The notes: generated by a model from the sequence alone, not told the origin. A stretch of 64,000 bases of DNA from Bifidobacterium sp. 7101 (GCF_000499285.1 NZ_AWUN01000004.1:62001-126000); one strand, 5' to 3'; positions 46,832-56,212 are shown, counted from the stretch's first letter. Numbers and translations are program-made.

Positions 46832-47605
46832 TCAACAAGTCCGCACATCTAGCGATCCTGATTGTCCGAGTCGCTTGGCAATCAGCGCGGTCAGATCATC
46901 CACGGTGACTCCCCTATAGTTATTTATGGAAGTGAACTGAGGACCTGATGAGGTGTCGACCGGGTTGGTGCCGGTATAGGCCACAGTGGTTGCTCCTGAG
47001 GCTACAGCTGAGGTGATACCGGTCAAGGTATCCTCGAAAGCCAAACAGGAGGCCATCAAATCATGGCTGTTGATGCCCACCAGACTGGCCGCATGCAGAT
47101 AGGGTGCAGGATCGGGCTTCTGCGCCAGCCCATCATCACCGCAAACGTAGTCGGCAAAAGCCCCCTCGGGCGCCTTAGCGACCACAGCCTGAGCCATGCG
47201 GCGTGGCGAAGTAGTGACCAGGATCGAGGGGATTCCAGCCTCAACCAGGTCTGTCAGAATGGCACGAACCCCTTCAATCCATGGCATGTGAAGCTCCTCC
47301 ATGGCGATCACTCCATCAATCAATAAATCTGGAATCTGATCCTCAGGAAGATCAAGACCACGCTCTCGCATCACCCTTGCCACCTTGGTCAGGGGTTTGC
47401 CGGAAACCTGCCAGCCCATGTCGGCATTCCAGTCTCCTCCATGCTCACGCACCAGATCAACCTCCGCCTGATGCCAATAAGGCTCTGAATCAATCAGGGT
47501 TCCGTCCATGTCCCAAAAGACCGCAAGCGGTCGGCGACCCACAGCAGACTGGGCTTTGTCATTCGACCCGGCACGACTTTCTTCCTCTTGATGCTCCGTA
47601 TTCAT
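46832..47605 (-). CDS. HAD-superfamily hydrolase (beta-phosphoglucomutase-like)
   Basis: 257 residues. Motif I is FWDMDGTLIDSEPYW with the nucleophile and acid Asp pair, motif II is SILVTTSPRR, the motif III lysine is in GDDGLAQKPDPAPYL and motif IV is CLAFEDTLTGITSAVA. The alpha-helical cap lies between about 45 and 115. Family members dephosphorylate sugar phosphates or isomerise them. The first about 28 residues are a charged, probably disordered extension. Convergent with the MazG-like gene (10 bp gap); the XRE regulator lies 49 bp upstream in the same direction. Confidence 0.88.
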   Translation of the reverse strand: MNTEHQEEESRAGSNDKAQSAVGRRPLAVFWDMDGTLIDSEPYWHQAEVDLVREHGGDWNADMGWQVSGKPLTKVARVMRERGLDLPEDQIPDLLIDGVIAMEELHMPWIEGVRAILTDLVEAGIPSILVTTSPRRMAQAVVAKAPEGAFADYVCGDDGLAQKPDPAPYLHAASLVGINSHDLMASCLAFEDTLTGITSAVASGATTVAYTGTNPVDTSSGPQFTSINNYRGVTVDDLTALIAKRLGQSGSLDVRTC

Positions 47606-47654
47606 GCATTCACCCTATCGGCAGGGCTTGTCTTGAGAATAGCGCTACTGCACA

Positions 47655-47933
47655 TTACTTAGTATGAAGATCCGGCCATGGATCAGGTAGCAGCTCATCC
47701 AGACTCAGATTAAGCACTTGAGCAACTGCCATTATGTTGATCAAACTGGGATTGGCTGGACTCCCAGGTCGGGACTGGCCATGCTCCAACTGCTGATATG
47801 CGAATCGGGAAAGGTTGGCATTATAGGCGACGAACTCTTGGCTGTAATGTAAAGCTGTCCTTCGGCGTTGTATGTTCAAGCCTAATACCGCAGCGTATTC
47901 CGCCCACCCACTCGGTACTTGAGAATGTGCCAC
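47655..47933 (-). CDS. Small XRE-family DNA-binding protein
   Basis: 92 residues, almost entirely a lambda-repressor-like helix-turn-helix: GLNIQRRRTALHYSQEFVAY, then RFAYQQLEHGQSRPG and a final helix ending in LNLSLDELLPDP. No effector domain. The start is GTG 47933 without a clear ribosome site. It is divergent from the alpha/beta hydrolase gene; the promoter between them carries dense inverted repeats that it might bind, although those repeats also resemble TetR or PadR sites. Confidence 0.8.
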   Translation of the reverse strand: MAHSQVPSGWAEYAAVLGLNIQRRRTALHYSQEFVAYNANLSRFAYQQLEHGQSRPGSPANPSLINIMAVAQVLNLSLDELLPDPWPDLHTK

Positions 47934-47961
47934 AGAGCCAAATTAGGTACAAAAAAACAAT

Positions 47962-48009
47962 TTGTCATGCCTTACCGGTAATACTATATTAGTAAGGCAT
48001 TACCGGTTA
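47962..48009 (+). promoter_or_regulatory. Promoter with interlaced operators before membrane hydrolase
   Basis: TTGTCA (47962-47967) and TATATT (47985-47990), 17 bp apart, form a good sigma-70-type promoter. The palindrome TTACCGGTAA (47972-47981) fills the spacer, and a near-copy TTACCGGTTA lies at 48000-48009 just past the predicted start. ATGCCTTAC (47967-47975) and GTAAGGCAT (47992-48000) are perfect complements that bracket the -10. Tight repression by a dimeric regulator is likely. Confidence 0.6.
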
Positions 48010-48116
48010 TCTGCACGGGGATCGATTACTGCGCTCTGTCTTGCACCAAAACAAGGTCTGCCGTAGTCGTTGCTGGTTTCGGCACCCATATACCCGATGA
48101 GCAAAGAGGATCATCA

Positions 48117-48173
48117 ATGAAAGAAACAATCCTGGACGACTACGCAAACATCGCAAAAAGGATGAATCCATGA
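48117..48173 (+). CDS. 18-codon leader reading frame coupled to membrane hydrolase
   Basis: ATG 48117, with AGAGGA in front, opens a frame encoding MKETILDDYANIAKRMNP. It stops at TGA 48171-48173, overlapping ATG 48170 of the hydrolase in an ATGA junction. Its 3' end holds the AAAAAGG ribosome site of that gene. It could be a translational-coupling leader or the remnant of a lost upstream gene such as a regulator. No function is known for the peptide. Confidence 0.5.
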   Translation: MKETILDDYANIAKRMNP

Positions 48174-50089
48174 AAAAATCCGACATTATTCATAATCCAG
48201 CCGTCGGTCTGGCCATTTCCCTCATTCTCTGTCTGGCGTGTGGACTTATGTCCAATCTGGCTCAAACCGATGGGGGACACGTTACCAAGGAGACGTTGCA
48301 AATTGAATCGCCGTCAGGCCACCGATTGAGCATGGATATGCTCCAGCCAAAAACAGCTTCTCCTAAACACCCGGCACCTGCCATTGTCTTTGCTCACGGA
48401 GGCAACACCAACAAGGAAAAAAGCGATGACTTCCAGATTGAGTGGGCTCGCAGAGGTTTCGTGGTGGTATCTTTCGACCTTTATGGCCATGGTGAATCCG
48501 AAATTCTCAATGACCAGGAATGGCTGGTAAACGGACGAGGACTTTATGACACAGTGGAATACCTCACCTCGCTCCCCTTCGTCGATGCTGACCGGATAGG
48601 AGTTTCAGGACATTCAAGAGGTGGGAACACCATCCATGAATCCATCCTGATCGACAACAAGCGCCAGCATCCACTGATCAAGACCGTGCTCTATGTCAGC
48701 CGAGACCCGGTGTATAAGGACAACGAGACAGCCGCCTTCGGGTATGTTCCCGGCAAGACGAACGTCGTCGAAGCAGCCAAGAAAAACACCAATGGCAAGT
48801 ATTTCAACTACTACCGCGAGCGCACCGTTGGAGTACTCGCAGGCAAATACGATGACTACTCTTTCAAGGAAAAAGATACGTCAACTGGCAAAATCAAGCC
48901 CAACCCGCAGTACCTCAAATCAAATAACGCACGATCCTTCCTCAACTTCGGCATCACGCCCACTGACCATACACCGGCAGGGGTCAGCGGCCGGTGGTAC
49001 CACAAACAGATCAATGGCCATCAAGCCTCGCACGTCATTTACATGGAGAACGGGACGCACGGAACGGTGCTCTTCCTATCCCAGCCATGCACCGATGCTG
49101 TTCAATTCATGGTTAGAGCTTTCAACATGCAAACCAACCTTGCCGACAGCAATCATATCTATCCTGTCAAAATGATCGGAGGGCTTCTTGGACTGATCGG
49201 CCTCATGCTCTTCATGGTCTATGGAACACTATGTCTAGTCAGAACCAGCCTCTTCAAAAAGGCCGGATCAGAGGAACCGGCACGCATGCGTCAAGCTGAT
49301 GCCTATAAGGGAGGTTCAGTATGGCTTTGGGTCTGCCTTCTGTTGGCCACCGCCTTCTCAGTTGCCAGCGCCTTGACGTTGTTCGGGCTGAAAGTCGACA
49401 AGCATATCGGCAACTACTTTCGGCAAGGTATGCCCTTGTTCTATGGTGTGTGGGGCTGCCTGAACGCCATATTCATGATTGCGCTGACAGTTCTGTGGTA
49501 CCGCATGTATGCCCGAAAGAGGGGCACCAAAGTCTCGGACTTGGATCTGCCTATCGGCGGAAAAAGACTGTGGCAGACAATAACACTTGCACTGACGGTG
49601 AGTCTTCTGGCGATATTGCTGATCTTCACCTGCAAGTTCCTTTTCAACTCCGATTTCAGGTTCTGGTACTGGGCCGCCAGGCCATTCACTGCTGACAAGA
49701 TTCCTGAGATGCTCAAGCTACTGCCCTTCTTCCTTGTAGCCTACGGAACCACATCGGTCTTCATCAATAGCCTGAATTACTCCACCTCATTCGGGAGGAA
49801 CTCAACAGCCAACATAGGTCTGCTGGCATTCTTCAACATGCTGCCGGCCCTGCTTATAGCAGTGGTTGGATATGGGTATTTCTTCGTCACTGGAGTCAAC
49901 GGCCTGTTCGGCAACAACACGCAGATACCGGACTGGATGCTGACACCCTTGGTCCCGCTGGCCGTCATGCCTCTGGTGACCCGGGCGATCTACCGTCACA
50001 CCAGAAATCCCTATCTGGGTGGCATCATTACCGCGATCATCGTCACTGTGATGACCTGCATCAACTCCCAGATCTCATTCCCCGCCTAA
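48170..50089 (+). CDS. Membrane-bound alpha/beta hydrolase
   Basis: 639 residues. An N-terminal signal-anchor helix (about 12-30) is followed by an alpha/beta-hydrolase domain with VFAHGGNTNKE (oxyanion), VSFDLYGHGES and the nucleophile elbow VSGHSRGGN. A possible catalytic histidine is in MENGTHGTVLF. From about residue 320 to the end there are roughly seven hydrophobic helices. The nearest type is the dienelactone hydrolase/acyl-peptidase-like group with a membrane tail. It is less GC-rich than its neighbours, which may point to horizontal transfer. Control by the interlaced operator promoter upstream is likely. Substrate unknown. Confidence 0.78.
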   Translation: MKKSDIIHNPAVGLAISLILCLACGLMSNLAQTDGGHVTKETLQIESPSGHRLSMDMLQPKTASPKHPAPAIVFAHGGNTNKEKSDDFQIEWARRGFVVVSFDLYGHGESEILNDQEWLVNGRGLYDTVEYLTSLPFVDADRIGVSGHSRGGNTIHESILIDNKRQHPLIKTVLYVSRDPVYKDNETAAFGYVPGKTNVVEAAKKNTNGKYFNYYRERTVGVLAGKYDDYSFKEKDTSTGKIKPNPQYLKSNNARSFLNFGITPTDHTPAGVSGRWYHKQINGHQASHVIYMENGTHGTVLFLSQPCTDAVQFMVRAFNMQTNLADSNHIYPVKMIGGLLGLIGLMLFMVYGTLCLVRTSLFKKAGSEEPARMRQADAYKGGSVWLWVCLLLATAFSVASALTLFGLKVDKHIGNYFRQGMPLFYGVWGCLNAIFMIALTVLWYRMYARKRGTKVSDLDLPIGGKRLWQTITLALTVSLLAILLIFTCKFLFNSDFRFWYWAARPFTADKIPEMLKLLPFFLVAYGTTSVFINSLNYSTSFGRNSTANIGLLAFFNMLPALLIAVVGYGYFFVTGVNGLFGNNTQIPDWMLTPLVPLAVMPLVTRAIYRHTRNPYLGGIITAIIVTVMTCINSQISFPA

Positions 50090-50181
50090 CAGGAAACCTC
50101 ACCTAGTCCAAGTCCTCTCCGTCCCTGTTACATGAAAAACTTCGACAAGGACTGGGAGGACTAACCTATCTGATCACCAGT

Positions 50182-52272
50182 TCACTCGGCGTTGCCGAAG
50201 ACCTGGTTGCGCAATTCGTTGCGTTGGGTCTCGTATTGGGTGAGCTGGCCAAGAAGGTCGAACTTCTCCTGCCCGTCTGGCAACTGGTTCATCCGGTGTT
50301 TTGCTGAGGCAATCAGCCTCATGTAAGTGGCATCCAGCAGTCTTGCCAGCAGCTCCGAGGCGTACTGACGCTCCTCCGCGCTAGGCTGCTTCAACTGAAC
50401 ATCCACGTCATCGGAGCCTGCGCCCTGATCGCCCCCCTCATTGCCTTTCTTGGAACCCAGTCCTGAGCCCCTCTGCTTATCCTCCTGCTTTTCCAAATTC
50501 AGCGGCAGTGGCATGACGGCCAGCTCATTGATGGCCGACTCCAGCATGGGCCCGCCCGCCTTGGTCAGATTATGCATCCACAGTCCCTGGGGCGTCTTCC
50601 TGTCAGGCAGCCCTCCGGCGGCCTGCACCGCCCGATAGAGCGAGCGGAAAATAGGAACCTCGAAACTGTCCGGACTCAGCTGCGCGAAAGCATCCGATCC
50701 GACCGCTCTAGGAATCTGGATAAGCACACCCATGAACTGCTGCTCACAAATGAAGACGGAATCATCGATGTGATGGTAACCCTGTCGGAGGGCGTCCTCA
50801 CGTTGTATCCTGCGGCGTCGCATGGCATCGTCACTGCCATGGCCCGCGCGACCTTCCGATTCACCCGCACCGCGGTGAGGAGTGCGGACCGCATAGGCAT
50901 CCTGATCCTTCACATGCAGCTTGCGACGGGCCTTGTTGACCTCCTGGCGCAGCAGATCCAGATCCACGCCGATTTTTCTGGCGGTCTTGCGGGTATAGGC
51001 CCCCACCAGGGAGCGATCCCTGATTTGGGCCAGGATGGGCGCCACAGCCTTGACCGCCCCCATTTGCCCGGTGGTGTACTGCGTATCGAACATGGCCACG
51101 GCGGTGTCGATGACGAAGTCGTACAGCGGCCGGGCGTGCTCTACCAGGGATCGCACAGCCTCATCGCCATAGCGGATGCGCAGGTCACAGGGATCCAGAT
51201 TCTCCCGGGCCACCGCCACGAAGGTCTGCGTCAGAAAACTCCCGTCAAGGCCGAAGGCATGCAAGGCGGCTTTCTGCCCGGCGGCATCCCCGTCGAAGGT
51301 GAAGACCACGCGGGAGCCTTGGACCGGCCCCACCAGCTGAATGGCACCAAGGGCATCGTCGGAGATGAGCCGGCGGACGATCTTGGCATGATCCTCGCCG
51401 AAGGCAGTGCCGCAGGTGGCTACAGCTGTGTCGACACCGGCAAGGTGGCAGGCCATGACGTCGGTATAGCCTTCCACGATGACCACCTGCCGCTTTTTGA
51501 CGATGGCGTCCTTGGCCAAATCGATGCCGTAGAGCACCTGGTTCTTGCGGTAGAGCTGTGTGTCCGGCGTGTTGATGTACTTGGCGTTGATGCCGTCGTC
51601 CTCATAGAGCTTGCGAGCGCCGAAGCCCAGGGTGCGACCCGTGGAATCCCTGATAGGCCAGGTGACCCTGCCCCGGAAGTAGTCGTAAACCCCACGTTGC
51701 CCCTGCCTGGCCAGTCCGGCATCCAGCATCTCCTGCTGGGTGAAACCCTTGGTGGACAGGTGGCGAACCAGGTTGTCCCATCCGCGTGGGGCATATCCGC
51801 AGCCAAAATGCGCGCTGTCAGCCTGGGAGAAGGTCCTGCCTGCCAAGAGCTTACGCGCCGCCAACGCCTCCTTGCTCATGATCTGCGAGACGAAGAAACG
51901 CTGGGCCTCCTCATTGGCCTCCAGCAACCGGGAACGTTTGGACCCGCGGCGCTTATCCTGACGGGAGTTTTCGTAATGCAGCTCGATCTGGTACTTGTCT
52001 GCCAGAATCTCGACGGCATCGCCGAACTCGACGTTCTCCTCCTGCTCCACGTAGGTGAAGACATCACCGCCCAGACCGCAACCGAAGCAGTGCCAGACCC
52101 CCATTGACGGACGCACCGAAAAAGAAGGAGACTTTTCGTCATGGAAGGGGCACAGACCCATGTAAGTACCGGAACCGGAAGGCTTCAGGGTCACGCTTTC
52201 AGATACAATCTCATACAGATCGGCCTTGGCTCTGACCTTCTCGATGTCTTCCTTCTTGATCATTCCGGACAT
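50182..52272 (-). CDS. dnaG: DNA primase
   Basis: 696-residue replicative primase. The N-terminal CHC2 zinc finger is in LCPFHDEKSPSF and WHCFGCGLGGD. The central TOPRIM catalytic domain has VIVEGYTDVMACHLAG and VFTFDGDAAGQKAALHAF. The C-terminal helicase-binding region (about 490-696) contains a low-complexity insert rich in Gly, Lys and Gln around 610-640. It lies 57 bp after dgt in the same direction, an arrangement seen widely in actinobacteria. Confidence 0.95.
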   Translation of the reverse strand: MSGMIKKEDIEKVRAKADLYEIVSESVTLKPSGSGTYMGLCPFHDEKSPSFSVRPSMGVWHCFGCGLGGDVFTYVEQEENVEFGDAVEILADKYQIELHYENSRQDKRRGSKRSRLLEANEEAQRFFVSQIMSKEALAARKLLAGRTFSQADSAHFGCGYAPRGWDNLVRHLSTKGFTQQEMLDAGLARQGQRGVYDYFRGRVTWPIRDSTGRTLGFGARKLYEDDGINAKYINTPDTQLYRKNQVLYGIDLAKDAIVKKRQVVIVEGYTDVMACHLAGVDTAVATCGTAFGEDHAKIVRRLISDDALGAIQLVGPVQGSRVVFTFDGDAAGQKAALHAFGLDGSFLTQTFVAVARENLDPCDLRIRYGDEAVRSLVEHARPLYDFVIDTAVAMFDTQYTTGQMGAVKAVAPILAQIRDRSLVGAYTRKTARKIGVDLDLLRQEVNKARRKLHVKDQDAYAVRTPHRGAGESEGRAGHGSDDAMRRRRIQREDALRQGYHHIDDSVFICEQQFMGVLIQIPRAVGSDAFAQLSPDSFEVPIFRSLYRAVQAAGGLPDRKTPQGLWMHNLTKAGGPMLESAINELAVMPLPLNLEKQEDKQRGSGLGSKKGNEGGDQGAGSDDVDVQLKQPSAEERQYASELLARLLDATYMRLIASAKHRMNQLPDGQEKFDLLGQLTQYETQRNELRNQVFGNAE

Positions 52273-52329
52273 GACACCCAGCCTACCGGCCCAGGGCGAT
52301 GTGTTGCGCCCGGCATAAATACCGCAGGC

Positions 52330-53613
52330 CTACGGACAGACCAGGGAATGCAGGGCCAGCGCCGAACCGTCCGTCAGTGAGGCCACCTGGTCGATGGCCA
52401 CCCTCAGGCGCTCCCCATCCGAACCCGCCTGGCGCCAATCCTCCAGGAAGACATCCTCCAGAGCATCCGAGGGTGCTGGCGAGTCGGCCATCATTACCTC
52501 AACCAGGTCAGTCACAATCTTCAATTGCTCCTCGTGGAAGGGTTCCTTCTCGCGTGGAGCCATGACGAAGTAGACGGCAATCCCCTTCAAGGCCACAATC
52601 TCATAGGAGGTCCGGGGAGGAATGACCAGCCCAGCCGAGTACCTGGTCAGCGGACCTTGGCCGTGACGGCTTCGAGTGGCTGCCTCCACGGAGTCGGCAA
52701 AGCGGCCTATCAGATAGCTGGTGGTGTTCTTCAACGTAGCCAGGGCGCGGCGTGACCCATCGAAACCCAGCGGCAACATGCCACGGACGGTCTCCAATGC
52801 CCGGACCAGCTGGTCAGCATTCCAACGGTCCCCATACCAGGATCGGGCGGCCCGGACCACGCCATCGATGATTCGAGGCTCAGCCAGTCGTTCGGGCACG
52901 AATGAGCCGACCACGATGGCATCCTCCACGTCGTGAACGCTGTAGGCGATGTCATCAGCCAGATCCATGACTTGGCACTCCATAGGCGTGCTGGCCTGCG
53001 GTGCTCCCTGCTTAAGCCAATGGAAGACCTCCTGGTCATCGGGATAGACGCAGAACTTGGCGGTCCTCTCCCCCTTGGGATGAGCCGAGGCCTCGGCCAG
53101 GGTCCAGGGATATTTGACCGCAGCGTCCAGGGCGGCCCTGGTCAGGTTGACCCCTGCTGAACGTCCGTCCGGGTGGAAGACCTTGGGCTCCAGCCTGGTC
53201 AGTAGGCGAAGGGTCTGCGCGTTGCCCTCGAATCCTCCTATTTCGGAGGCCAGCGAGGACAGGGCACGCTCGCCGTTGTGGCCGAAGGGCGGATGACCCA
53301 GGTCATGGGCCAGGCAGGCGCAGTCCACCACATCGGGGTCGCAGCCCAGCATGGTGCCGATCTGCCGTCCGATCTGGGCCACCTCCAGGGTATGGGTCAG
53401 CCGTGTGCGGGCAAAGTCGTCAGTGCCGGCGACAAGGATCTGCGTCTTGGCCCCCAACCGACGCAACGCCGAAGAATGAACCAGGCGCGCCCGGTCACGT
53501 TCGAAGGCAGTCCTGCTACTGGTCTTCGGAGGCTCCGGTGCCCACCGTTCCTGATCATGGGCGGAGTAGCCCTCAGCCAGCAGGCGAGATCCGCCCTCCT
53601 CGTCAGTGCCCAT
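52330..53613 (-). CDS. dgt: Deoxyguanosinetriphosphate triphosphohydrolase-like protein
   Basis: 427-residue HD-domain enzyme that converts dNTPs to deoxynucleoside and triphosphate. Metal ligands: the first His in RTRLTHTLEVAQIG, the HD pair in CLAHDLGHPPFGHNGE and the later Asp in MDLADDIAYSVHDVEDA. SSALRRLGAKTQI is the usual N-terminal stretch. It probably restrains dNTP pools and is co-transcribed with dnaG. Cellular dNTPase proteins of this family can also limit phage, but a housekeeping role is the default. Confidence 0.93.
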   Translation of the reverse strand: MGTDEEGGSRLLAEGYSAHDQERWAPEPPKTSSRTAFERDRARLVHSSALRRLGAKTQILVAGTDDFARTRLTHTLEVAQIGRQIGTMLGCDPDVVDCACLAHDLGHPPFGHNGERALSSLASEIGGFEGNAQTLRLLTRLEPKVFHPDGRSAGVNLTRAALDAAVKYPWTLAEASAHPKGERTAKFCVYPDDQEVFHWLKQGAPQASTPMECQVMDLADDIAYSVHDVEDAIVVGSFVPERLAEPRIIDGVVRAARSWYGDRWNADQLVRALETVRGMLPLGFDGSRRALATLKNTTSYLIGRFADSVEAATRSRHGQGPLTRYSAGLVIPPRTSYEIVALKGIAVYFVMAPREKEPFHEEQLKIVTDLVEVMMADSPAPSDALEDVFLEDWRQAGSDGERLRVAIDQVASLTDGSALALHSLVCP

Positions 53614-53631
53614 CAGGCGCGTCCGCTCCGT

Positions 53632-54090
53632 TCAGTCGAAATCGTCCACGACCACCACTTCAGTGGGCACATTGCCCGCCGTGGCCTTGGAATATGGGCA
53701 GAGTTCCTGAGTGCGTTCCACCAGGCGGGTGGCCAGCTCACGATCGACGCCGGGCAGGCAGACCTCGATCAGAGCCTTGATACCGAAGGACTCGCCTTGG
53801 TCGCCGAGGGAGATATGGGTACGCACCCTGCTCTGAGCCAGCTTGGTGGCCGGCACGCGCAACTCCTTGCCGGCCAGACCCATGGCTCCCTGGAAGCAGG
53901 CACCCCAGCCGATTGCGAAGAGCTGCTCGGGGTTGGTGCCTTGACCCTTGCCCCCCATGGCCTTGGGTGTATCCAGGTCCAGGGAGAGATCGGGCTCATG
54001 GCTGTCCGCATGGCCCTCGCGGCCACCGGTGATGTCAGCTACAGCTGTGTATGATATATTATTTGGTTCATTTCCTGTATATGTAGTCAT
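53632..54090 (-). CDS. ohr: Organic hydroperoxide resistance protein (Ohr/OsmC family)
   Basis: 152-residue thiol peroxidase that reduces organic hydroperoxides. The two redox cysteines are in IGWGACFQGAM (about 63-73) and TQELCPYSKA (about 130), the Ohr rather than the OsmC pattern. GQGTNPEQLFAIG is the dimer-interface stretch. A short AT-rich leader is present, but no OhrR gene or clear OhrR palindrome is seen. It separates dgt from alr, all on the minus strand. Confidence 0.93.
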   Translation of the reverse strand: MTTYTGNEPNNISYTAVADITGGREGHADSHEPDLSLDLDTPKAMGGKGQGTNPEQLFAIGWGACFQGAMGLAGKELRVPATKLAQSRVRTHISLGDQGESFGIKALIEVCLPGVDRELATRLVERTQELCPYSKATAGNVPTEVVVVDDFD

Positions 54091-54160
54091 AACTTCATCT
54101 CACCACTTATATTGCGCCTTGACAAGGCCCCAAGCCTAGGTTCTACCTGTGATAGTTGTC

Positions 54161-55519
54161 TCAAAGAATGGATTCAGGTGCAATCAGGTGCAGGTCGGCG
54201 GGGTCGACCACCTCATGCACGCCCACGTAGAGCCGTGGAATCCGACTACTCAGGCAAGTGAAAATCTCATAGCTGATGGTGTCGGCAGCCCGGGCCCAGT
54301 CATCTGCGGTTGGCTCAGCCTGATCCTCCCCCCGACCTGGCCCGAAGAGAACAACGGTATCGCCTTCGCTGGTCCCCAAGTCGGAAGCCATACCCTTGAG
54401 ATCAAGAACGCACTGGTCCATGCAGACCCTGCCAGCGACGCGAACCAACTTGGGCCCTTGGCGAGTCATCAGACGGACGGGGCCACCCAGGCGCTCTCGG
54501 CCCATAGCGCCCTCGCGGTCGAAGCCTGAGGCGGATCGGTGAATCCCGTCGCCGTATCCCAGGGGCATGATGGCCGTGCTTGTCGGCTTCTCCGTCAGAT
54601 AAGTGCGTCCGTAGGATATGCCATGACCGGCCGGCATATCCTTGACGGTGCCCAGCTGGGCCTGGAGGGTCATTGCTGGACGCAGACCATAATCGGCCGA
54701 AGCCCCCATGGAGGGATCGGGCTCGTATCCGTACAGGCCGATGCCAGGACGTGTCAGGTCATAACGTATTCCTGGACGGGTGAGCGTGGCGGCGGTGTTG
54801 GCCAGATGCCGGATTGCGGGCTTCATGCCGGCGGCCGTCATCCTGTCAGAAAACTCCTCGAAGAGGGCGATTTGCTCGTCAGTGGACGACACGAACTCGT
54901 CAACGTCAGGCATGTCGGCCACTGCCAGGTGGCTGAAAAGACCTACAGGCTCCAACAGGCCCTGAGCAGCCAGGCGGGAGAGCTCGCGCAGGGCATCCCC
55001 GAAGGTTTCAGGAGTAAAGCCGTTGCGTCCGAAGCCTGTGTCCACCTTGATGTGGACACGGGCAGGCCTACCAACCTGATCTGCTGCCTGCGCCGCCATG
55101 TCCATGGTCTTCAATGAACCGACCCCCAGGTCGATGTCAGCCCGAATCAGCTGGTCGAAGGGGGCGCGGTCCCCATTGAACATCCAGGACAGAATCCGGC
55201 AACGGTCGGATCCGATGCCTGCTCGGCGCAGACGCAGGGCCTCTCGGGACTGGGCCGTACCCAGCCAGGTGGCCCCGCCGGACAAGGCCGCCAGAGCGGC
55301 GGGGATGAGCCCGTGGCCGTAGGCATCGGCCTTGACCACTCCCATGACTGCAGCACCAGGGTTCGTGGAATGAACCAGCTTAACCAGGGTGGCCATATTG
55401 GCCTTCAAGGTCCGCAAGTCCACGATAATCTGCCCAGGATAGGCCCGAAGAGCTTGCTCGTAATGCCGCTGACCCTCGGGCCCGGAGAACTGCCATGCCG
55501 GTGCTGCACTCAATGTCAT
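54161..55519 (-). CDS. alr: Alanine racemase
   Basis: 452 residues (a little longer than the usual 370-390, owing to an N-terminal extension and a C-terminal insert). The PLP lysine lies in VVKADAYGHG and the second catalytic tyrosine in GISYGRTYLTE. VDTGFGRNGF and CMDQCVLDL are further hallmarks. It supplies D-alanine for peptidoglycan. The GNAT gene lies 42 bp upstream in the same orientation. Confidence 0.95.
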   Translation of the reverse strand: MTLSAAPAWQFSGPEGQRHYEQALRAYPGQIIVDLRTLKANMATLVKLVHSTNPGAAVMGVVKADAYGHGLIPAALAALSGGATWLGTAQSREALRLRRAGIGSDRCRILSWMFNGDRAPFDQLIRADIDLGVGSLKTMDMAAQAADQVGRPARVHIKVDTGFGRNGFTPETFGDALRELSRLAAQGLLEPVGLFSHLAVADMPDVDEFVSSTDEQIALFEEFSDRMTAAGMKPAIRHLANTAATLTRPGIRYDLTRPGIGLYGYEPDPSMGASADYGLRPAMTLQAQLGTVKDMPAGHGISYGRTYLTEKPTSTAIMPLGYGDGIHRSASGFDREGAMGRERLGGPVRLMTRQGPKLVRVAGRVCMDQCVLDLKGMASDLGTSEGDTVVLFGPGRGEDQAEPTADDWARAADTISYEIFTCLSSRIPRLYVGVHEVVDPADLHLIAPESIL

Positions 55520-55561
55520 GGCTCCATTGTGCGACGGCGCTGCGACGGTCTGGCCCCGCTC

Positions 55562-56212
55562 TCAGACTGTGACCAAGCGCCTGGCCTCTCTTTCGCGCTC
55601 AGCAAGGTCAAGAGGACGATCGTGCCGCTGGTAGGCCACCCGCACGTTTTCGATCTCCTTGTTCTCAGGCATGATGATGTTGCCGCAGCGGGTGAAGCCA
55701 TGAGTCTCCAGGATGTGCTGCATAGCATAGTTCTTTAGCCCCGTATCGGCGCGGATGTTCTCGTACCGGCGCATGCTCCAATCAAGCAGGTCCCCGGCCG
55801 CGTGACGCCCCAGTCCCGAGGCAGCCACCCGATGGATGGTGGTATAGGGCCGGTCATCCAGCCAGCTGCCATCGATGACCCGATAATCAGGTTCCGGATC
55901 ATGGAAGAGGGCGAAGACGCCGATGATGCGCTCGTGGCTGCCCTTATGCTCGTCCAACTCAGGTTCAGGGTAGACGGGATCCTCAGGGATTTGATCCATA
56001 CCAGCTGCATCGTCAACCAAGAGCATGGTGTGGCCCCCGGCGATGTCCTCGCGGATGCGCTCGGGCAGGGGATACTTGTCCCCCCACTGACGGGGGTTGC
56101 CGGTCTCGGCCATCCGCTTTCTGGCGTAGGCGTAGACAGGCATGATCGCTTCAAAGTCGTCCATTGTGGCATGACGGATCCAACGTGCAGTTTCCATCGC
56201 GTACCTGCTCAC
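55562..56212 (-). CDS. GNAT-family acetyltransferase
   Basis: 216 residues. The N-terminal strand-helix is WIRHATMDDFEAIMPVYAYARKRM. The acetyl-CoA loop region is TIHRVAASGLGRHAAGDLLDW, and MQHILETHGFTRCGNI is the typical terminal element of the fold. The first frame codon is GTG 56212 with AGAGGTAG upstream; ATG 56197 is an alternative. It lies just upstream of alr and may share its transcript. Acceptor unknown. Confidence 0.82.
   Translation of the reverse strand: MSRYAMETARWIRHATMDDFEAIMPVYAYARKRMAETGNPRQWGDKYPLPERIREDIAGGHTMLLVDDAAGMDQIPEDPVYPEPELDEHKGSHERIIGVFALFHDPEPDYRVIDGSWLDDRPYTTIHRVAASGLGRHAAGDLLDWSMRRYENIRADTGLKNYAMQHILETHGFTRCGNIIMPENKEIENVRVAYQRHDRPLDLAEREREARRLVTV

Noticed and set aside
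50572-52107. Long open frame (about 511 codons) on the plus strand opposite dnaG
   Set aside because: It is antisense to an unmistakable primase, its translation shows no family motif, and long antisense frames are common in GC-rich genes.
52330-53613. dgt as an anti-phage dNTPase
   Set aside because: It is in the conserved dgt-dnaG arrangement and shows no sign of acquisition, so the housekeeping reading is simpler.
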